Shown here: positions 44,692 to 56,115 of the stretch, piece after piece
Position numbering within the stretch: the stretch's first letter is position 1
Layout of the letters: every line of letters begins with the position of its first letter
Notes under the pieces: model-generated
What the model saw: the letters and a program-made list of their open reading frames with translations, nothing else
What the model was told of the DNA's origin: nothing
Databases searched by the model: none
Translations under genes and position numbers: made by a program
Source: Wolfiporia cocos
Lineage: Eukaryota; Basidiomycota; Agaricomycetes; Polyporales; Phaeolaceae
Direction: 5' to 3'
NCBI GenBank assembly: GCA_029448655.1
Contig: JACCLO010000007.1
Location: 2,728,001-2,792,000, forward strand
Length of the DNA stretch: 64,000 nt

Positions 44692-45777
44692 TGACACAGA
44701 TGGCCTGTGGGACTCACCAAGCCTGTATCCTTGTGTACTAGGCGACTTGGAGAGGAGGATTATCAGACGCAGCAGGAGTTAGGAGGTTCTTCTACGGTGT
44801 ACGCCGAGAAGAATAGAACTAGAGTTATAGGCCGTCAAGGCCCTAATTATATACATGTTTATTCGGATAGCACGTGCTACTAGCTAGTACTACCATTCCG
44901 GGTTATGTGGCTTTGCCAAGTGGCGAAGCTTATCTTATTTACTGTTTATGGACTCTACATAGAATGGCCGTGGCTGGCCCTAATGGCCGAACCAATCATA
45001 TGAGAGGGATTATGTCTTATTGTTGTGATAACGCGGGCGCAGCCCGGGTATAGAGGAAGCCGGTTGCCGGATACCAGGAGGTATAATGGCGATTGGCCGG
45101 TCTTCGTGTGATGACCAAGGCGAGACGCCGAGGTCGTTATGCTATTGGACCGGTAGGTACCGTAGCATGTGATATGTCCGGACCGGAAGGTAACCGGGAC
45201 ATGTGTTGGTCTTAGCCGTGAGGCGAGGACCGGTGTTTGGGCAACGCCGTGATGGCAGAAGCCCGGGACTTGGAGACCGCCGAGTCCGTGGGAGGCCGAG
45301 AAGGCCGTAGCCTATAGCGATATTGCCTTGATGCTAATATAGTGCTATTTGGCCGTGTTGCCATTATTATGCGAAGGCGTGGCGCGCCTGAGGTGCCATT
45401 GTGATCAAGGATCTTATGGCGGTGGGAAGCCGGAAAGGCCGACCCAATAGTACAAGGCCGTGAGGCACTGTTTGTACATGTGGACATTATTATGCGAGCG
45501 TGCCGCGCTTGGCCTATCATTATGATCTAAGATCTATGACGTGGCTGGTCTTGCTATGACGGGCGAGACCATTATGACGTAGCGGTAATGTTGCTATTGG
45601 ACGTGGTTGTACCGTAGCGTTATGTAAGCTAGTCATGTGGTTGATAAGCCCAGTTAAGAGCTTGTCGTGGTGGCAATGGGAGTTAACCCGTAGATAACTT
45701 GTAGTTAGACGTATAAATCCCAGGTAAATTGCTATAATCATAGGAAAATGCTGTAAGTCCCAGATAAATCTGTGACA
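44692..45777 (-). mobile_element. solo LTR, family A, with 5-bp TSD
   Basis: 1086 bp, TGACACAGATGG to AATCTGTGACA, flanked by AAAGC at 44687-44691 and 45778-45782. The uninterrupted 3' LTR at 55728 shows the empty site directly. Confidence 0.93.
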
Positions 45778-46049
45778 AAAGCTTTCCCTAACGACAACGA
45801 GTCCGATCCGGTCCCCCGAGTCCCCAAGCCCAGCCAGGCCTGGATCATACCTTGGAAGGAGCCAGACAATGTCTAGATAACGACATAGAGCCCAGTTCCC
45901 ACACGGCCACGATGACCGCTACATATTTGATATACTCTACGCTTCTATGTTTCAGAGTCTGGCTTAGACCCCTACCTTAGTCTCGCACCAAACTCCCTAG
46001 TTACCATATACAGCCATTATAGTACAAACATGTACAAACAGCCTACTAG

Positions 46050-46093
46050 TATAATAGCAGGCCTCGTTCAGCTGGTAACCCCAGTCTGAACTT
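46050..46093 (+). promoter_or_regulatory. LTR promoter and self-primer sequence of the gypsy element
   Basis: TATAA at 46050; CTGG/CCAG inverted repeat at about 46072-46084; AGTCTGAACTT (46083-46093) is complementary to the primer-binding site at 46151. A start at 46083 is 33 bp from the TATA box. Confidence 0.65.
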
Positions 46094-46150
46094 GGCGTTC
46101 ATCCACTTCGCTCCCCTCAGTTCGCTCTAAGGTTTTAGTGGCCTTGTCAT

Positions 46151-46161
46151 AAGTTCAGACT
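46151..46161 (+). other. primer-binding site, self-priming type
   Basis: AAGTTCAGACT starts two bases after the 5' LTR and is the exact reverse complement of AGTCTGAACTT in the LTR. The 11-nt length equals that known for the self-priming Tf1 element of fission yeast. Confidence 0.7.
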
Positions 46162-46351
46162 CCCCCTACTGTCGACGATCATCCCGACAGTTTTATTATC
46201 CTTTTATCAACAACCCCCGACAAATCGCCAAAACGACGATCATCAACCTCACCAACCCCTCCAGACCAGGAGAGGTCTACAGATTCGACACCTTCAGAAT
46301 ACCCCGGCGAGTATTCGAGCCCGCTAAGTATGTTGACGGCTGGGAAGCAAT

Positions 46352-48391
46352 ATGCAGCGCAGAACACATAGCCAAACTGCTGAGGATAACACTATGGCAC
46401 GAAGACATGTTCAGGAGGGACGCGTCGATGATAGTAGACCACACAGGAGCGTTGAGGCTAGACAAGCGTCTGGATCGACGACGGAGGAGACTAGTCAACA
46501 AAGAGCGAGACGCCTTAACACAAAGGCGCCTCAACATGGGCGGAAGGAGTATGTAGGTGGCATACTCGACATCCCTTCACAGTACGCCCTCCGCGTCGTC
46601 GATGAGATGCGCAAGGAGAGAGACACAGCCGACCGCGAGGAGTACGAGAGGCTGAAGAAGAAATTCGAAGGTATGCCCTCACAAGCGTACATCGAGGACA
46701 AGGATGAAGACGACCACGGATACATCACCGCGGGCGAGATGGAGGTAGACTGGCCACTGCGAAGGAAACCCTTTGCAGGGGCCGGGGGGGATGAGTTACC
46801 TCCCATCTTCAATCTAGAAATAAACGACAACGCTGATGGGATGAACACTCAGCAACCCCCCGTCAATACACACATCCTCACACCACCACCAATCGTTCCA
46901 GCCCCAGAACGCGTCCCAGAAAGAGTAAGGATGACTTGGGACGACGAAGAGTACCCCTCACGACCCACATCCCCCAACTTCCCTCACCGCGTCGCCATGT
47001 ATGGAGAAGCCCTCCACAAGCTTCGATACTGGGATGAAGAAAGAATCGGGGATTACATCCACGGTGCGGTAGGGTTACAGCACAGAGCCCGTGAAATGGA
47101 GAGAAGGACAGCCGAGCGACTGGCTCCCCTCGACGAAGACTCCGACACGCCGTCACCCAACAAACGCATGGGTGGACCACTACCAGCTCCGGAATGAGCC
47201 CCGGCACCCAGCCCAAGGACCCGCTCGGGGTACCACGCATTAGACACGGTACCCGCGTACCAAGGGGAGTTCGATCTCCTCAGGTTACGAGAAGAGCGAA
47301 ACGTACCGCCTAAATGGCAAATTCCACAGGTCAGCGAAAGACGCCGCGAGACCTTCACACCAATCCCAGCATCGCGCAATCCACCCACGTACACCCAGTC
47401 TCGACGACGAACGGTAAAAGAACCACCTATCTTTGACAATGACAAAGTCAAGTTCCGCGACTGGTGGATGCGGATGATCCAGTACCTGGCTTCACAGCGC
47501 CAGTACATGGAAACGTCGCACGACCGCATCGAATGCGCAATGTCGTACATCAGAGGCAACAAGGTAGACCAGTGGTTCGCAAACATGTTCGTGACCTACT
47601 TCAATGAGGAAACCAGGTGGTGGGAGATCCACTTCGATTTTTTCAAACAGGAACTCTTCACTAGGTTTGAGGATCCTGACAGGGAAAAGTGAGCGTGACG
47701 ACAACTCACCGCCCTCAAAATGATCTTCGGTAAGTCGAATGAGTACTTCACCGAGATCGAAACGCTGTGCCGAGAAGCAGGAGTCGACATGGACAACAAA
47801 TTCGTCCTGCAGGCGGTGGAGAAAAACATACCATCCTCCGTCTACGAACCCGTCTACGCCTCGTTCTCCACCCAGCGCGACTTCCACCACAGGAAGGTAC
47901 CTGTACCCAAAAAGTACCAACCTTGGAAGGAGGCCATCATGGATTTCGACCAAGCCCTGTGGAGATGAGCGCAGGACCGAGCCGAGCAGAAAGGCGAGGA
48001 GGCGAAGACCAAGGGTAAGGAGAAGAAGAAGGACTTCAACACCCCCAAAAAGGTCTACAACTCCCCGGCCGCGGACCGACTCTGCAAATTCTGCGGAAAG
48101 AAGATGGGCGAGCGCCCCACCTCCACCTGCACATCCCCAACTTGGCACATCCCCATGCGTGACGCTGGGTATAAGTATACGCCAGGTAAGACATACACGG
48201 CCGCTACAAGCGGCACCACCCAAAATCGGCCATCCGGCTCGAAGCCCGCTAAGCAGCAGCTTCGAGAGCTAACCGACGAGGAGTGGCAGCATATGTCTGC
48301 CGAATACGAAGCAGAGTCAAAAGACTCCAAGAAGACAGAGGTAAGCAAATCGCCTCGAATCGATTTCACCTTCTCAACATCGAAGAAGTAA
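46352..48391 (+). pseudogene. gag of the gypsy element
   Basis: A single frame from ATG at 46352 to TAA at 48391 interrupted only by TGA at 47195, 47690, 47696 and 47966, each compatible with CGA (Arg). Capsid core: KFRDWWMRMIQYLASQ, MSYIRGNKVDQWFANMF, a Lys/Glu-rich basic region (KGEEAKTKGKEKKKDF) and a Cys pair CKFCGKK; a canonical CCHC knuckle is not seen. Gag forms the virus-like particle. Downstream the dUTPase frame overlaps from 48283 in the -1 frame, suggesting frameshifted translation; I see no canonical slippery heptamer. Confidence 0.78.
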
Positions 48392-49674
48392 GCGACGACG
48401 ATGACCAAGAAGTGTACAGCCCTGCGGTGGACACTATGAGTCAAGCGCGGGGCTCAGATTATTCAGACGATGATGCGAGTTCTGTATGTAGCGAAGATTC
48501 CTTTTGTACAGCCCAAGAGGAGCTCCGTGAATCCACGGCTCGCCCGGGGGCTAAACTGGGGCTTAATTCCTCTTTAGACGAAAACATGAATGTGGATACA
48601 GAACCCATCGTCGTCTCAGAGGACGTTGACATGAAAGACGCTAACGATCGACCCAAGAGAAAGATCCGCCGTGTTAAGAAAAAGACAGAAACATTGGACA
48701 TCTACCTAGATGATCCGCGTGCTACAGCCCCAGAGCAGAAAAGCGACGAAGCAGCTGGATACGACTTGTATTCAGCTGAAGAGACCATCGTCCCTGCTCA
48801 CGGGAAAGAAAACATCGATACTGGCATAAAAATAAGGATGCCCGATGGAGTTTACGGTCGCATCGCCCCTAGATCAGGGCTTGCAAACAAAGGAATTGAC
48901 GTTCTGGCCGGTGTAATCGATCAAGATTACACTGGCCGCCTGGTCGTAATGCTAATAAACCATTCCGACACAGATTTAGTCATCAACTACAAGGACAGGA
49001 TCGCTCAACTGATCTTAGAACAAAACAAGAACCCACGCGTCAAAATAGTCAAGCGCATTCGCGAGACAACGCGCGGTACAGCAGGCTTCGGATCCACAGA
49101 CAAAATCTGAGGCAGCCACGTCGTGTTCGGACAAGGAAGACGCGGACGACAGATTGCGGTCCCCGTCATGATCCATAGTCCACACAAACGCACCATCACC
49201 ACCACCGCCCTTATTGATTCAGGATCCATGGGATCGGTGGTCGACTACGAGTTCGCTCAAAAACACGAACTCAACATCCAACCGTTGGAACGACCAGTAC
49301 GCGTGCAAAACGCGGATGGAAGTCCCAACGGCGGAGGCACAATGACACACTTCGTCGAAATGCAAATCCAAATCGGTACACATCTTGAAAATAGGAAATT
49401 TAACGTGAGCAAGCTAGGCTCGCACGACATCTTCCTAGGTTTCGATTGGCTGAAACAACATAATCCCACCATCGACTGGAGGAAGAAAGCGATCGACTTC
49501 GACAAGTGCGATCGCAAACATGAACACCTCGAAGAAGGAGACCAGGTGTTCATGATCGACTCGACGGTATGGCTTAGATACGCCAGCGAATGCAAAGAAC
49601 ACATCCGCAACCGACTCGAAGCATGGGAAGCAGGGGAGACGGCACTACAAGGTGATGTCTACCCCATTACTTCA
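48283..49674 (+). CDS. dUTPase-protease segment of the gypsy polyprotein
   Basis: Acidic linker (DEDD-rich, about 48400-48640), then a complete dUTPase: AAGYDLYSAEE (motif 1), PRSGLA (2), GVIDQDYTGR (3, catalytic Asp present), DRIAQLIL (4), RGTAGFGSTDK (5). One TGA at 49108 (CGA fits) joins it to an aspartic protease: ALIDSGSMGSVVD (active site), GSHDIFLGFDWLKQHNP. The frame runs on into the family C insertion at 49675 and resumes at 50383. dUTPase ahead of protease resembles the dut-pro order of betaretroviruses; this is convergence or common logic, not a homology claim. Confidence 0.85.
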
Positions 49675-50382
49675 TGTTACGGGTCGAATACCCGTTCGTA
49701 TATTCGAGTTGCGAATATAGATCGTTCTTCTGCACGTAGGCACGTCGCCGTATGCAAGGCAAATACTCGTTAGATGCCTTCGGGTCCTAAGTGAAGTCCT
49801 TAGGAGATCGGTTAATATCCAATACGCGTTAGAGGATATAATCTGTTCAAGTGCGAGTCGAATAGAATATAAGACTCGCCTAAGTCCGAGAAGTCAGTGT
49901 GCACTTCGAGGACTTAGTCGTTCAATTGCTCGAGTGAGAAATACTGAGCGTAGTTTCCTACGTTTGAGAACGAGTATAAGACTTCTTGTTTATACAACAA
50001 GGTCGAGCTAAAGAGCCTCGACAGTAAATACATGAGTTTATATACTTCGTTAGGTTTTAGGGGTCAAGCCTGTCCCAGATGTCACCAATACTATCTACGC
50101 TATAGTGTCAAACGTTTGATAGGTATGTAGTGATATATCCGAGACGATGGATAGGAATGATGGCGGTTGAACGCCATCTATCAGCTAATAAACGATGAAC
50201 GTGAAACGACAGCAGAGTTGGATCTGCCAAAGATGAAACGAGCCTTTTAGACTAGTACAACTGGGGATGCACCCAGTAGAATCACGAGTAGCCAGGGGGG
50301 TTGGTTGCGCAACAAGTCCCTGTATCGTATTTGCCCTATGGTGAGTTCTGTTGATATTCGAAAAATCAAAATAACCGTAACA
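49675..50382 (+). mobile_element. solo LTR, family C, in the protease-RT linker
   Basis: 708 bp, TGTTACGGGTCG to AACCGTAACA. Flanks CTTCA and CTTTA differ at one base. Coding resumes in frame on the right (EQIAAVKATEMDIAAKK). Confidence 0.88.
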
Positions 50383-50455
50383 CTTTAGAACAGATCGCTG
50401 CTGTAAAAGCCACAGAAATGGATATCGCAGCAAAGAAGACAACAGAAGCGAAGAC

Positions 50456-51302
50456 TAGTCTCGTTACCAGACGGCAGTATTGAATACAATACAGTACCGT
50501 CTGGAAGAACTGTGGGTGAGGGCAATACAGTAACTTTTAAAACTCCGAATATACCATAAGAGGAATAGTCACTGGACCCGGGCCGGATATGGCCGATAGC
50601 CACAAATGAGGCGCACGACAACTCAGGATGCTTCCGCGCACGCGCAAAATGAAATCAATCAATGGGATCCAATTATGAGAGAGGCATAAGATGATAACTT
50701 CTGATCAGTGATGCCCTGCAGGGAGGAGACGAGATTGATGGGAATAGGAATAGTGAATCCAAGGTCGGATGCACAGGCTAGCACATCTTGTAGCCGTGAG
50801 TTGCACTCTAGCTTAGCTTGCTCAGCCAGCACTTGGGCATTTCCTTCCCCTCTCTTCGGATACACGCGCTGCTGCTTTAAGGGCTTTTTTCACGCTGCGT
50901 TCTTGCACGAGACACGCTTGTTCCGCCTTGAGTGTCTGGCTATCCAGGCCTTGAAGAACACGCCTGGCACGTTTTACCGGGGGTGTACCAACCAGAGTGA
51001 TTGGTACGACCTTTTATCTGTATGATGAGTAGAAGACAGTCTTTTGCATGGTGTACTTGTCATGTCTGTGCATTCGAGAGGTGCTCAGCGCGCCTCAGAA
51101 TGTGCGGTCCCGTGACTATCCCGATTAGGTATATTCGGAGTTTCAAAAGTTACTGTACTGCTCTCCCTTACAGTTCTTCCAGTCGCTACTGGACGGTTTA
51201 AGCTACCCACGCCCTACCCTCCCTGCATCCCTCCCTCCAACTCCCTAGTATTCAGCCTCTCGTAGCTTATACCGTCCAAAGTAGCGACTGGAAACGAGTC
51301 TA
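50456..51302. mobile_element. MULE-type non-autonomous element with 9-bp TSD
   Basis: 847 bp with imperfect terminal inverted repeats TAGTCTCGTTACCAGACGG / TAGACTCGTTTCCAGTCGC and longer internal inverted arms (GTACAGTAACTTTT...CTCCGAATATACC type). TSD AGCGAAGAC (50447-50455) and AGCAAAGAC (51303-51311), one mismatch; 9 bp points to Mutator. Removing element and one TSD restores the pol frame ([17 protein letters not shown]). The interior has a minus-strand frame (about 50660-51000) of gene-like composition but unknown family. Confidence 0.72.
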
Positions 51303-54300
51303 AGCAAAGACGTTTGAGGAAGTTGTGCCTGAACACCTGCACGACTTCAAGGACGTCTTCGAGGAAGGCGAGTTTGACAAACTCCCTGACCGACGACCCT
51401 GGGACCATGCAGTCGAACTCCTCCCGGACGCCAAACCCTTCTGCGGCAAAATATACCCACTATCGCCACAACAACAAAAGGTATTGGACGAATTCCTGGA
51501 GGAACAACTCCGTACAGGTCGCATAAGGCCATCCAAGTCACCATGGGGTGCACCGTTCTTTTTCGTAAAGAAAAAGGATGGCAAACTACGACCCATACAG
51601 GATTACCGCAAGCTGAATCAGATGACGAAGAAAAACAAATATCCGTTGCCCCTGATCAGTGAGCTGCTCAATAAGCTCAAACGAGCTAAGTTCTCAAACT
51701 CGACGTCAGATGGGGATACACTAACATCCGTATCGCTGAAGGAGATGAGGAAAAGGGCGCGTTCATAACCAATCGAGGGTTATACGACCCCCTCGTCATG
51801 TTCTTTGGAATGTGCAACGCACCAAGCACATTTCAAACAATGATGAACGACATTTTCCGAGAGCTCATACTACAAGGGAAGGTCATCGTATACTTAGATG
51901 ACATACTAATCTTCACCAAGACTCTCGAAGAACACCGACTCATCACTCGCAAGGTACTCGAAGTACTACACGAGCACAAACTCACGTGCAAGCCAGAGAA
52001 ATGCGAGTTCGAGAAAGCCGAGGTCGAATACCTGGGCCACATCATCTCACACGGTAACATCAAGATGGACCCAGTAAAGGTCCAGGGCATCTCGCTATGG
52101 CCAACGCCGAAGAACAGGAAGGAGGCACAAAGTTTTCTAGGGTTCGCCAACTTCTACCGCCGGTTCATCAAGGGATACAGTACGTTAGCGCGCCCGCTAA
52201 TCGCTTTAACGGCCGACGTACCGTTCAAATGGGACAAGGCCAAACAAGACACGTTCGATATCATGAAGAGATTATTCACAGAGGCCCCCATTCTGGGATC
52301 ACCCACAGATACAGATCCTTTCTGAATCGAAGCTGACGCCTCTGACTTCGCGACAGGCGCCGTACTCTTACAACGACAAGAGTCGATCTGGAGACCCATC
52401 GCCTATCTCTCCAAGGGTTTCACGCCCGCAGAAAAGAATTACGAGATATACGACAGGGAACTCCTCGCCATCATGCGAGCATTAGATGAGTGGCGACACT
52501 TCATACAGGGATCCGCTGATGCAACCGAAGTCTGGAGCGACCACAAGAACCTGGAATACTTCAAAACGCCCCAGAAGATCAATCCGCGACAAGCGCAATG
52601 GATGACCGAGCTACAAGAGTTCGACATCAAGCTCACACATATCCCTGGTACGAAGAACATTCGCGCCGACCCACTCTCTCGACGTATCGATTGGGACGAC
52701 AGAAAGGAACACCTCGAGGGACAAGTAGTCCTCAAACCACATTTGTTCGGGGACGAACAGCCTGAAGAGGGGGTGGATGAAATCAAAAAGCTAAGTTTCA
52801 TCTCCACCAAAACGATAAAAGCGAAGGTTGAAGCCCAAAAGGCCCTCTACGACTACGGTTTAGACGCAAACATCGTATTCAAAGAAGGATTAGCATACCG
52901 AAAAGGAAAGCTAGTCATCCCCAACGACGCAGAACTCAAAGGCGACATCATATCGTCGCATCATGACTCACTGCTGGCAGGACACCCGGGCCGGGACCGC
53001 ACGCTCACCACCATTCACAAATCGTACTGGTGGCCACACATGAGAAGAGACGTCACATTATACGTCCGAGGGTGCGTAAAATGCCAATCGATCAAAGCAG
53101 ACCACGCTAAATGAGCGGCACCCCTCAACCCCAATCCAACGCCAACAAGGAGTTGGGAGAACATATCGGTCGACATGATCACAGGTTTCCCCGAGGTACG
53201 AGGCAAGAACGCAATCCTCGTTATCGTCGACATGATGTCAAAATGGACAACCGCGATCGAGACAACCGACAAACTAACGGCCGAAGGATGGGCTAACCTG
53301 CTCATCAAACACATCGTAACCCAACACAGCATTCCCAAAAATTCAGCGACAGAGGACCGCAGTTCGTGTCCGAGTTCATCAAAGACATGTACAAGAAACT
53401 CGGAATTGAAGGAAACCCCTCTACTGCGTACCATCCACAGACCGACGAACAAACCGAGCGGATGAACCAGGAGTTGGAGGTATACCTGCACCTCTTCACT
53501 AACAGAAATTACACCAACTGGGCGGACCTGTTACCTACAGCCACGTTCGCGTACAACACACATCAGAATGCGTTGACAAAGCAATTGCCATTCTTCATTA
53601 CGCATGGATACGAGCCGAACACAGGATCTAACGTCCCGATGGAAGTCGACATGTCCCTATCCGCAGAGAACTGGGCTGACCACTTGAAAGACGTACAGAT
53701 GAAGGCGGCGGAAAGCATAGACCTCGCCAAGGCTGCCATGAAGAAATACGCCGACCGTCAACGACAACCCTCGAGAAAATACGAGGTCGGAGACAAGGTC
53801 TGGCTCGACGGCACCAACCTCCACATGGGCACCCCATCGCGAAAACTATCCCCGAAGCGATACGGACCCTACCCAGTGGCTGCCAAGATAGGCATGGGCG
53901 CATACAGGCTAACATTGATGCCTGATATGCGGGGTATACACCCGGTGTTTAATGAGATATTACTCACCCCCTACCACGAACCAGAATTCGAACAACAAAG
54001 AATTCTACCAACGCCGGAAACACAGATAACGGCGACAAAGATAACCCAATTGCGTGAGGAACACGGACGAGTGGAATACGAAGTGCAGTGGACGGATGGA
54101 TCGAAAACCTGGGAGCGTAAGCGAGACGTGGATCACTCCCAGGCTGACGCATTCTACGAACAGAACCCACGAGCACCAGGGGCTCAATGGAAAAATAGAA
54201 CCATTACTGATGGTGACACCAAAGTCGTCGACCCCACAGAAGAGGACATACCTCATTACTATTACTCGGTCTTAAAGAAGTACGGGCTCACCGTCGTCTG

Positions 54301-54335
54301 CGCTATGCACGCCAGCCTGGACATACTCATGGAAC
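51303..54335 (+). pseudogene. RT, RNase H, integrase and chromodomain of the gypsy element
   Basis: [50 protein letters not shown], catalytic YLDDILIF. A one-base deletion near 51703 changes frame. RNase H: after DPF a TGA (52323) then IEADASDFATGAVL, YDRELLAIMRAL, WSDHKNLEYF. Integrase: HHDSLLAGHPG and CVKCQS (zinc), TGA at 53112, SVDMITGFPEV, a second one-base deletion near 53340 at the SDRGPQF motif, then YHPQTDEQTERMNQELE with the catalytic Glu. A chromodomain-like end (YEVQWTDGSKTWERK) is at about 54080-54160, which in chromoviruses targets chromatin. The C-terminus is cut by the LTR at 54336. Confidence 0.85.
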
Positions 54336-55425
54336 TGTCACAGATTTATCTGGGGCTTACAGCATTTTTCCTACGATTATAGCAATTTACCTGGGATTTA
54401 TACGTCTAACTACAAGTTATCTACGGGTTAACTCCCATTGCCACCACAACAAGCTCTTAACTGGGCTTACCACCACATGACCAGCTTACATAACGCTACG
54501 GCACCTTCCGGTCCAATAGCATAAGTACAGCTACGTCATACAGGTCTCGCCCGTCAGAGCAAGACCAGCCACGTCATAGATCATAGATCATAATGATAGG
54601 CCGAGCACAGCACGCTCGCATAATAATGTCCACACGTACAAACAGTGCCTCGCGGCCTTGTACTCTTGGGTCGGCCTTCCCGGCTTCCCACACGCCATAA
54701 GATCCTTGATCATAATGGCACCTCAGGCGCGCCACGCCTTCACATAATAATGGCAACACGACCATACAGCACCATAATAGCACCAAGGCTATATCGCTAT
54801 AGGTCACGGCCTCCTCGGCCTCCCACGGACTCGGCGGTCTCCAAGTCCCGGGCTTCTGCCATCACGGCGCTGCCCAAACACCGGTCCTCGCCTCACGGCT
54901 AAGACCAACACATGTCCCGGTTACCCTCCGGTCCGGACATATCACATGCTACGGTACCTATCGGTCCAATAGCATAACGACCTCGGCGCCTTGCCTTGGT
55001 CATCCAACGAAGCACGGCCAATCGCCATTATACCGCAAGGTATCCGGCAACCGGCTTCCCATATACCCGGGCTGCGCCCGCGTTCATATGACAATAAGAC
55101 ATAATCCCTCTCATACGATTGGCTCGGCCATTAGGGCCTTGCCACGGCCATTCTATGTAGAGTCCATAAACAGTAGATAAGATAAGCTTCGCCACTTGGC
55201 AAAGCCACATAACCCGGAAAGGTAACGACTAGCTAGTAGCACGTGACCTTCCCATAAACATGTATATAACTAGGGGCTTGACGCCCTATAACTCTAGTTC
55301 TATTATTCTCGGCTTGCGCCGTAGAATAACTCTCACCATCCTGCTGCGCTAGTATACCTCCTCTCTAAGTCGCCTTATTACTCAAGATATAGGCACTTGG
55401 TGAGTCCCACAGGCGTACTGTGTCA
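54336..55425 (+). mobile_element. solo LTR, family A, with 5-bp TSD
   Basis: 1090 bp, TGTCACAGATTTATC to GTACTGTGTCA, flanked by GGAAC at 54331-54335 and 55426-55430. GGTGAGTCCCAC near the 3' end; inverted repeats TAGGGGC/GCCCTA and TTATTCT/AGAATAA follow TGTATATAAC. Confidence 0.93.
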
Positions 55426-55430
55426 GGAAC

Positions 55431-55837
55431 GAGAGCGTCCCAAAATACGCTGGTGGCACGACAAACCGGTGCAGTTCTTTATTCCCGTACATCCAGAAAC
55501 TTACATCGCGACACATCTAATTGAAGTACATCGCCCCATTGAGCGCAAGAAACCCAATGGTATAACCTACTACGACTACCCGGTGGTATACATACACAAG
55601 ATGACGCGTGAGTTTGACTTCTCGTCACAGAAAGGAGCAGGCGACTTCGTCATCCCTAGACCACCGAGCAAGTACGCAACGATCTTTACGAGAACTCCTC
55701 GGGACGAGGAACTTAAAGGGGGGGTGATGTCACGGGCAAAAGCTTTCCCTAACGACAACGAGTCCGATCCGGTCCCCCGAGTCCCCAAGCCCAGCCAGGC
55801 CTGGATCATACCTTGGAAGGAGCCAGACAACGTCTAG
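55431..55837 (+). CDS. C-terminal tail of the gypsy polyprotein, ending inside the LTR
   Basis: Continues the frame interrupted at 54335 (PKIRWWHDKPVQFFIPVHPETYIATH). No known domain; basic and proline-rich. The frame passes the polypurine tract and ends at TAG 55835-55837, so the last 36 codons are encoded by the 3' LTR. The same residues can be read in the 5' LTR. Confidence 0.6.
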
Positions 55838-56110
55838 ATAACGACATAGGGCCCGGTTCCCACACGGCCACGATGACTGCTACATATTTGATATACTCTA
55901 CGCTTCTATGTTTCAGAGTCTGGCTTAGACCCCTACCTTAGTCTCGCACCAAACTCCATAGTTACCATATACGGCCATTATAGTACAAACATGTCCAAAC
56001 AGCCTACTAGTATAATAGCAGGCCTCGTTCAGCTGGTAACCCCAGTCTGAACTTGGCGTTCATCCACTTCGCTCCCCTCAGTTCGCTCTAAGGTTTTAGT
56101 GGCCTTGTCA
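55728..56110 (+). mobile_element. 3' LTR of the gypsy element
   Basis: 383 bp, uninterrupted, TGTCACGGGC to GGCCTTGTCA, after AAAGGGGGGGTGA. About seven substitutions against the 5' LTR. Confidence 0.93.
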
Positions 56111-56115
56111 CCCTT

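Larger units (their letters stand above)
44676..46149 (+). mobile_element. 5' LTR of the gypsy element
   Basis: TGTCACGGGC to GGCCTTGTCA; the 383 bp are split at AAAGC by the solo LTR at 44692-45777. Confidence 0.9.
44676..56110 (+). mobile_element. Ty3/gypsy retrotransposon with dUTPase and chromodomain, full length but nested
   Basis: Bounded by 383-bp LTRs (net) and TSD CCCTT at 44671-44675 and 56111-56115. Order: 5' LTR, self-priming site, gag, dUTPase, protease, RT, RNase H, integrase, chromodomain, tail, polypurine tract (AAAGGGGGGGTGA), 3' LTR. Four insertions: solo LTRs at 44692, 49675 and 54336, and a MULE-type MITE at 50456. LTR copies differ at about 7 of 383 positions. Coding damage: TGA codons and two one-base deletions. 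Without the insertions the element would be about 7.7 kb. Confidence 0.92.

Noticed and set aside
47492..48223. Long minus-strand frame over the gag at 46352-48391
   Set aside because: Antisense of a coding region with strong codon bias; no recognisable protein.
48283..48391. Programmed -1 frameshift signal in the gag/dUTPase overlap
   Set aside because: The frames overlap in the right register, but no X XXY YYZ heptamer or clear pseudoknot is visible; a splice or decay is equally possible.
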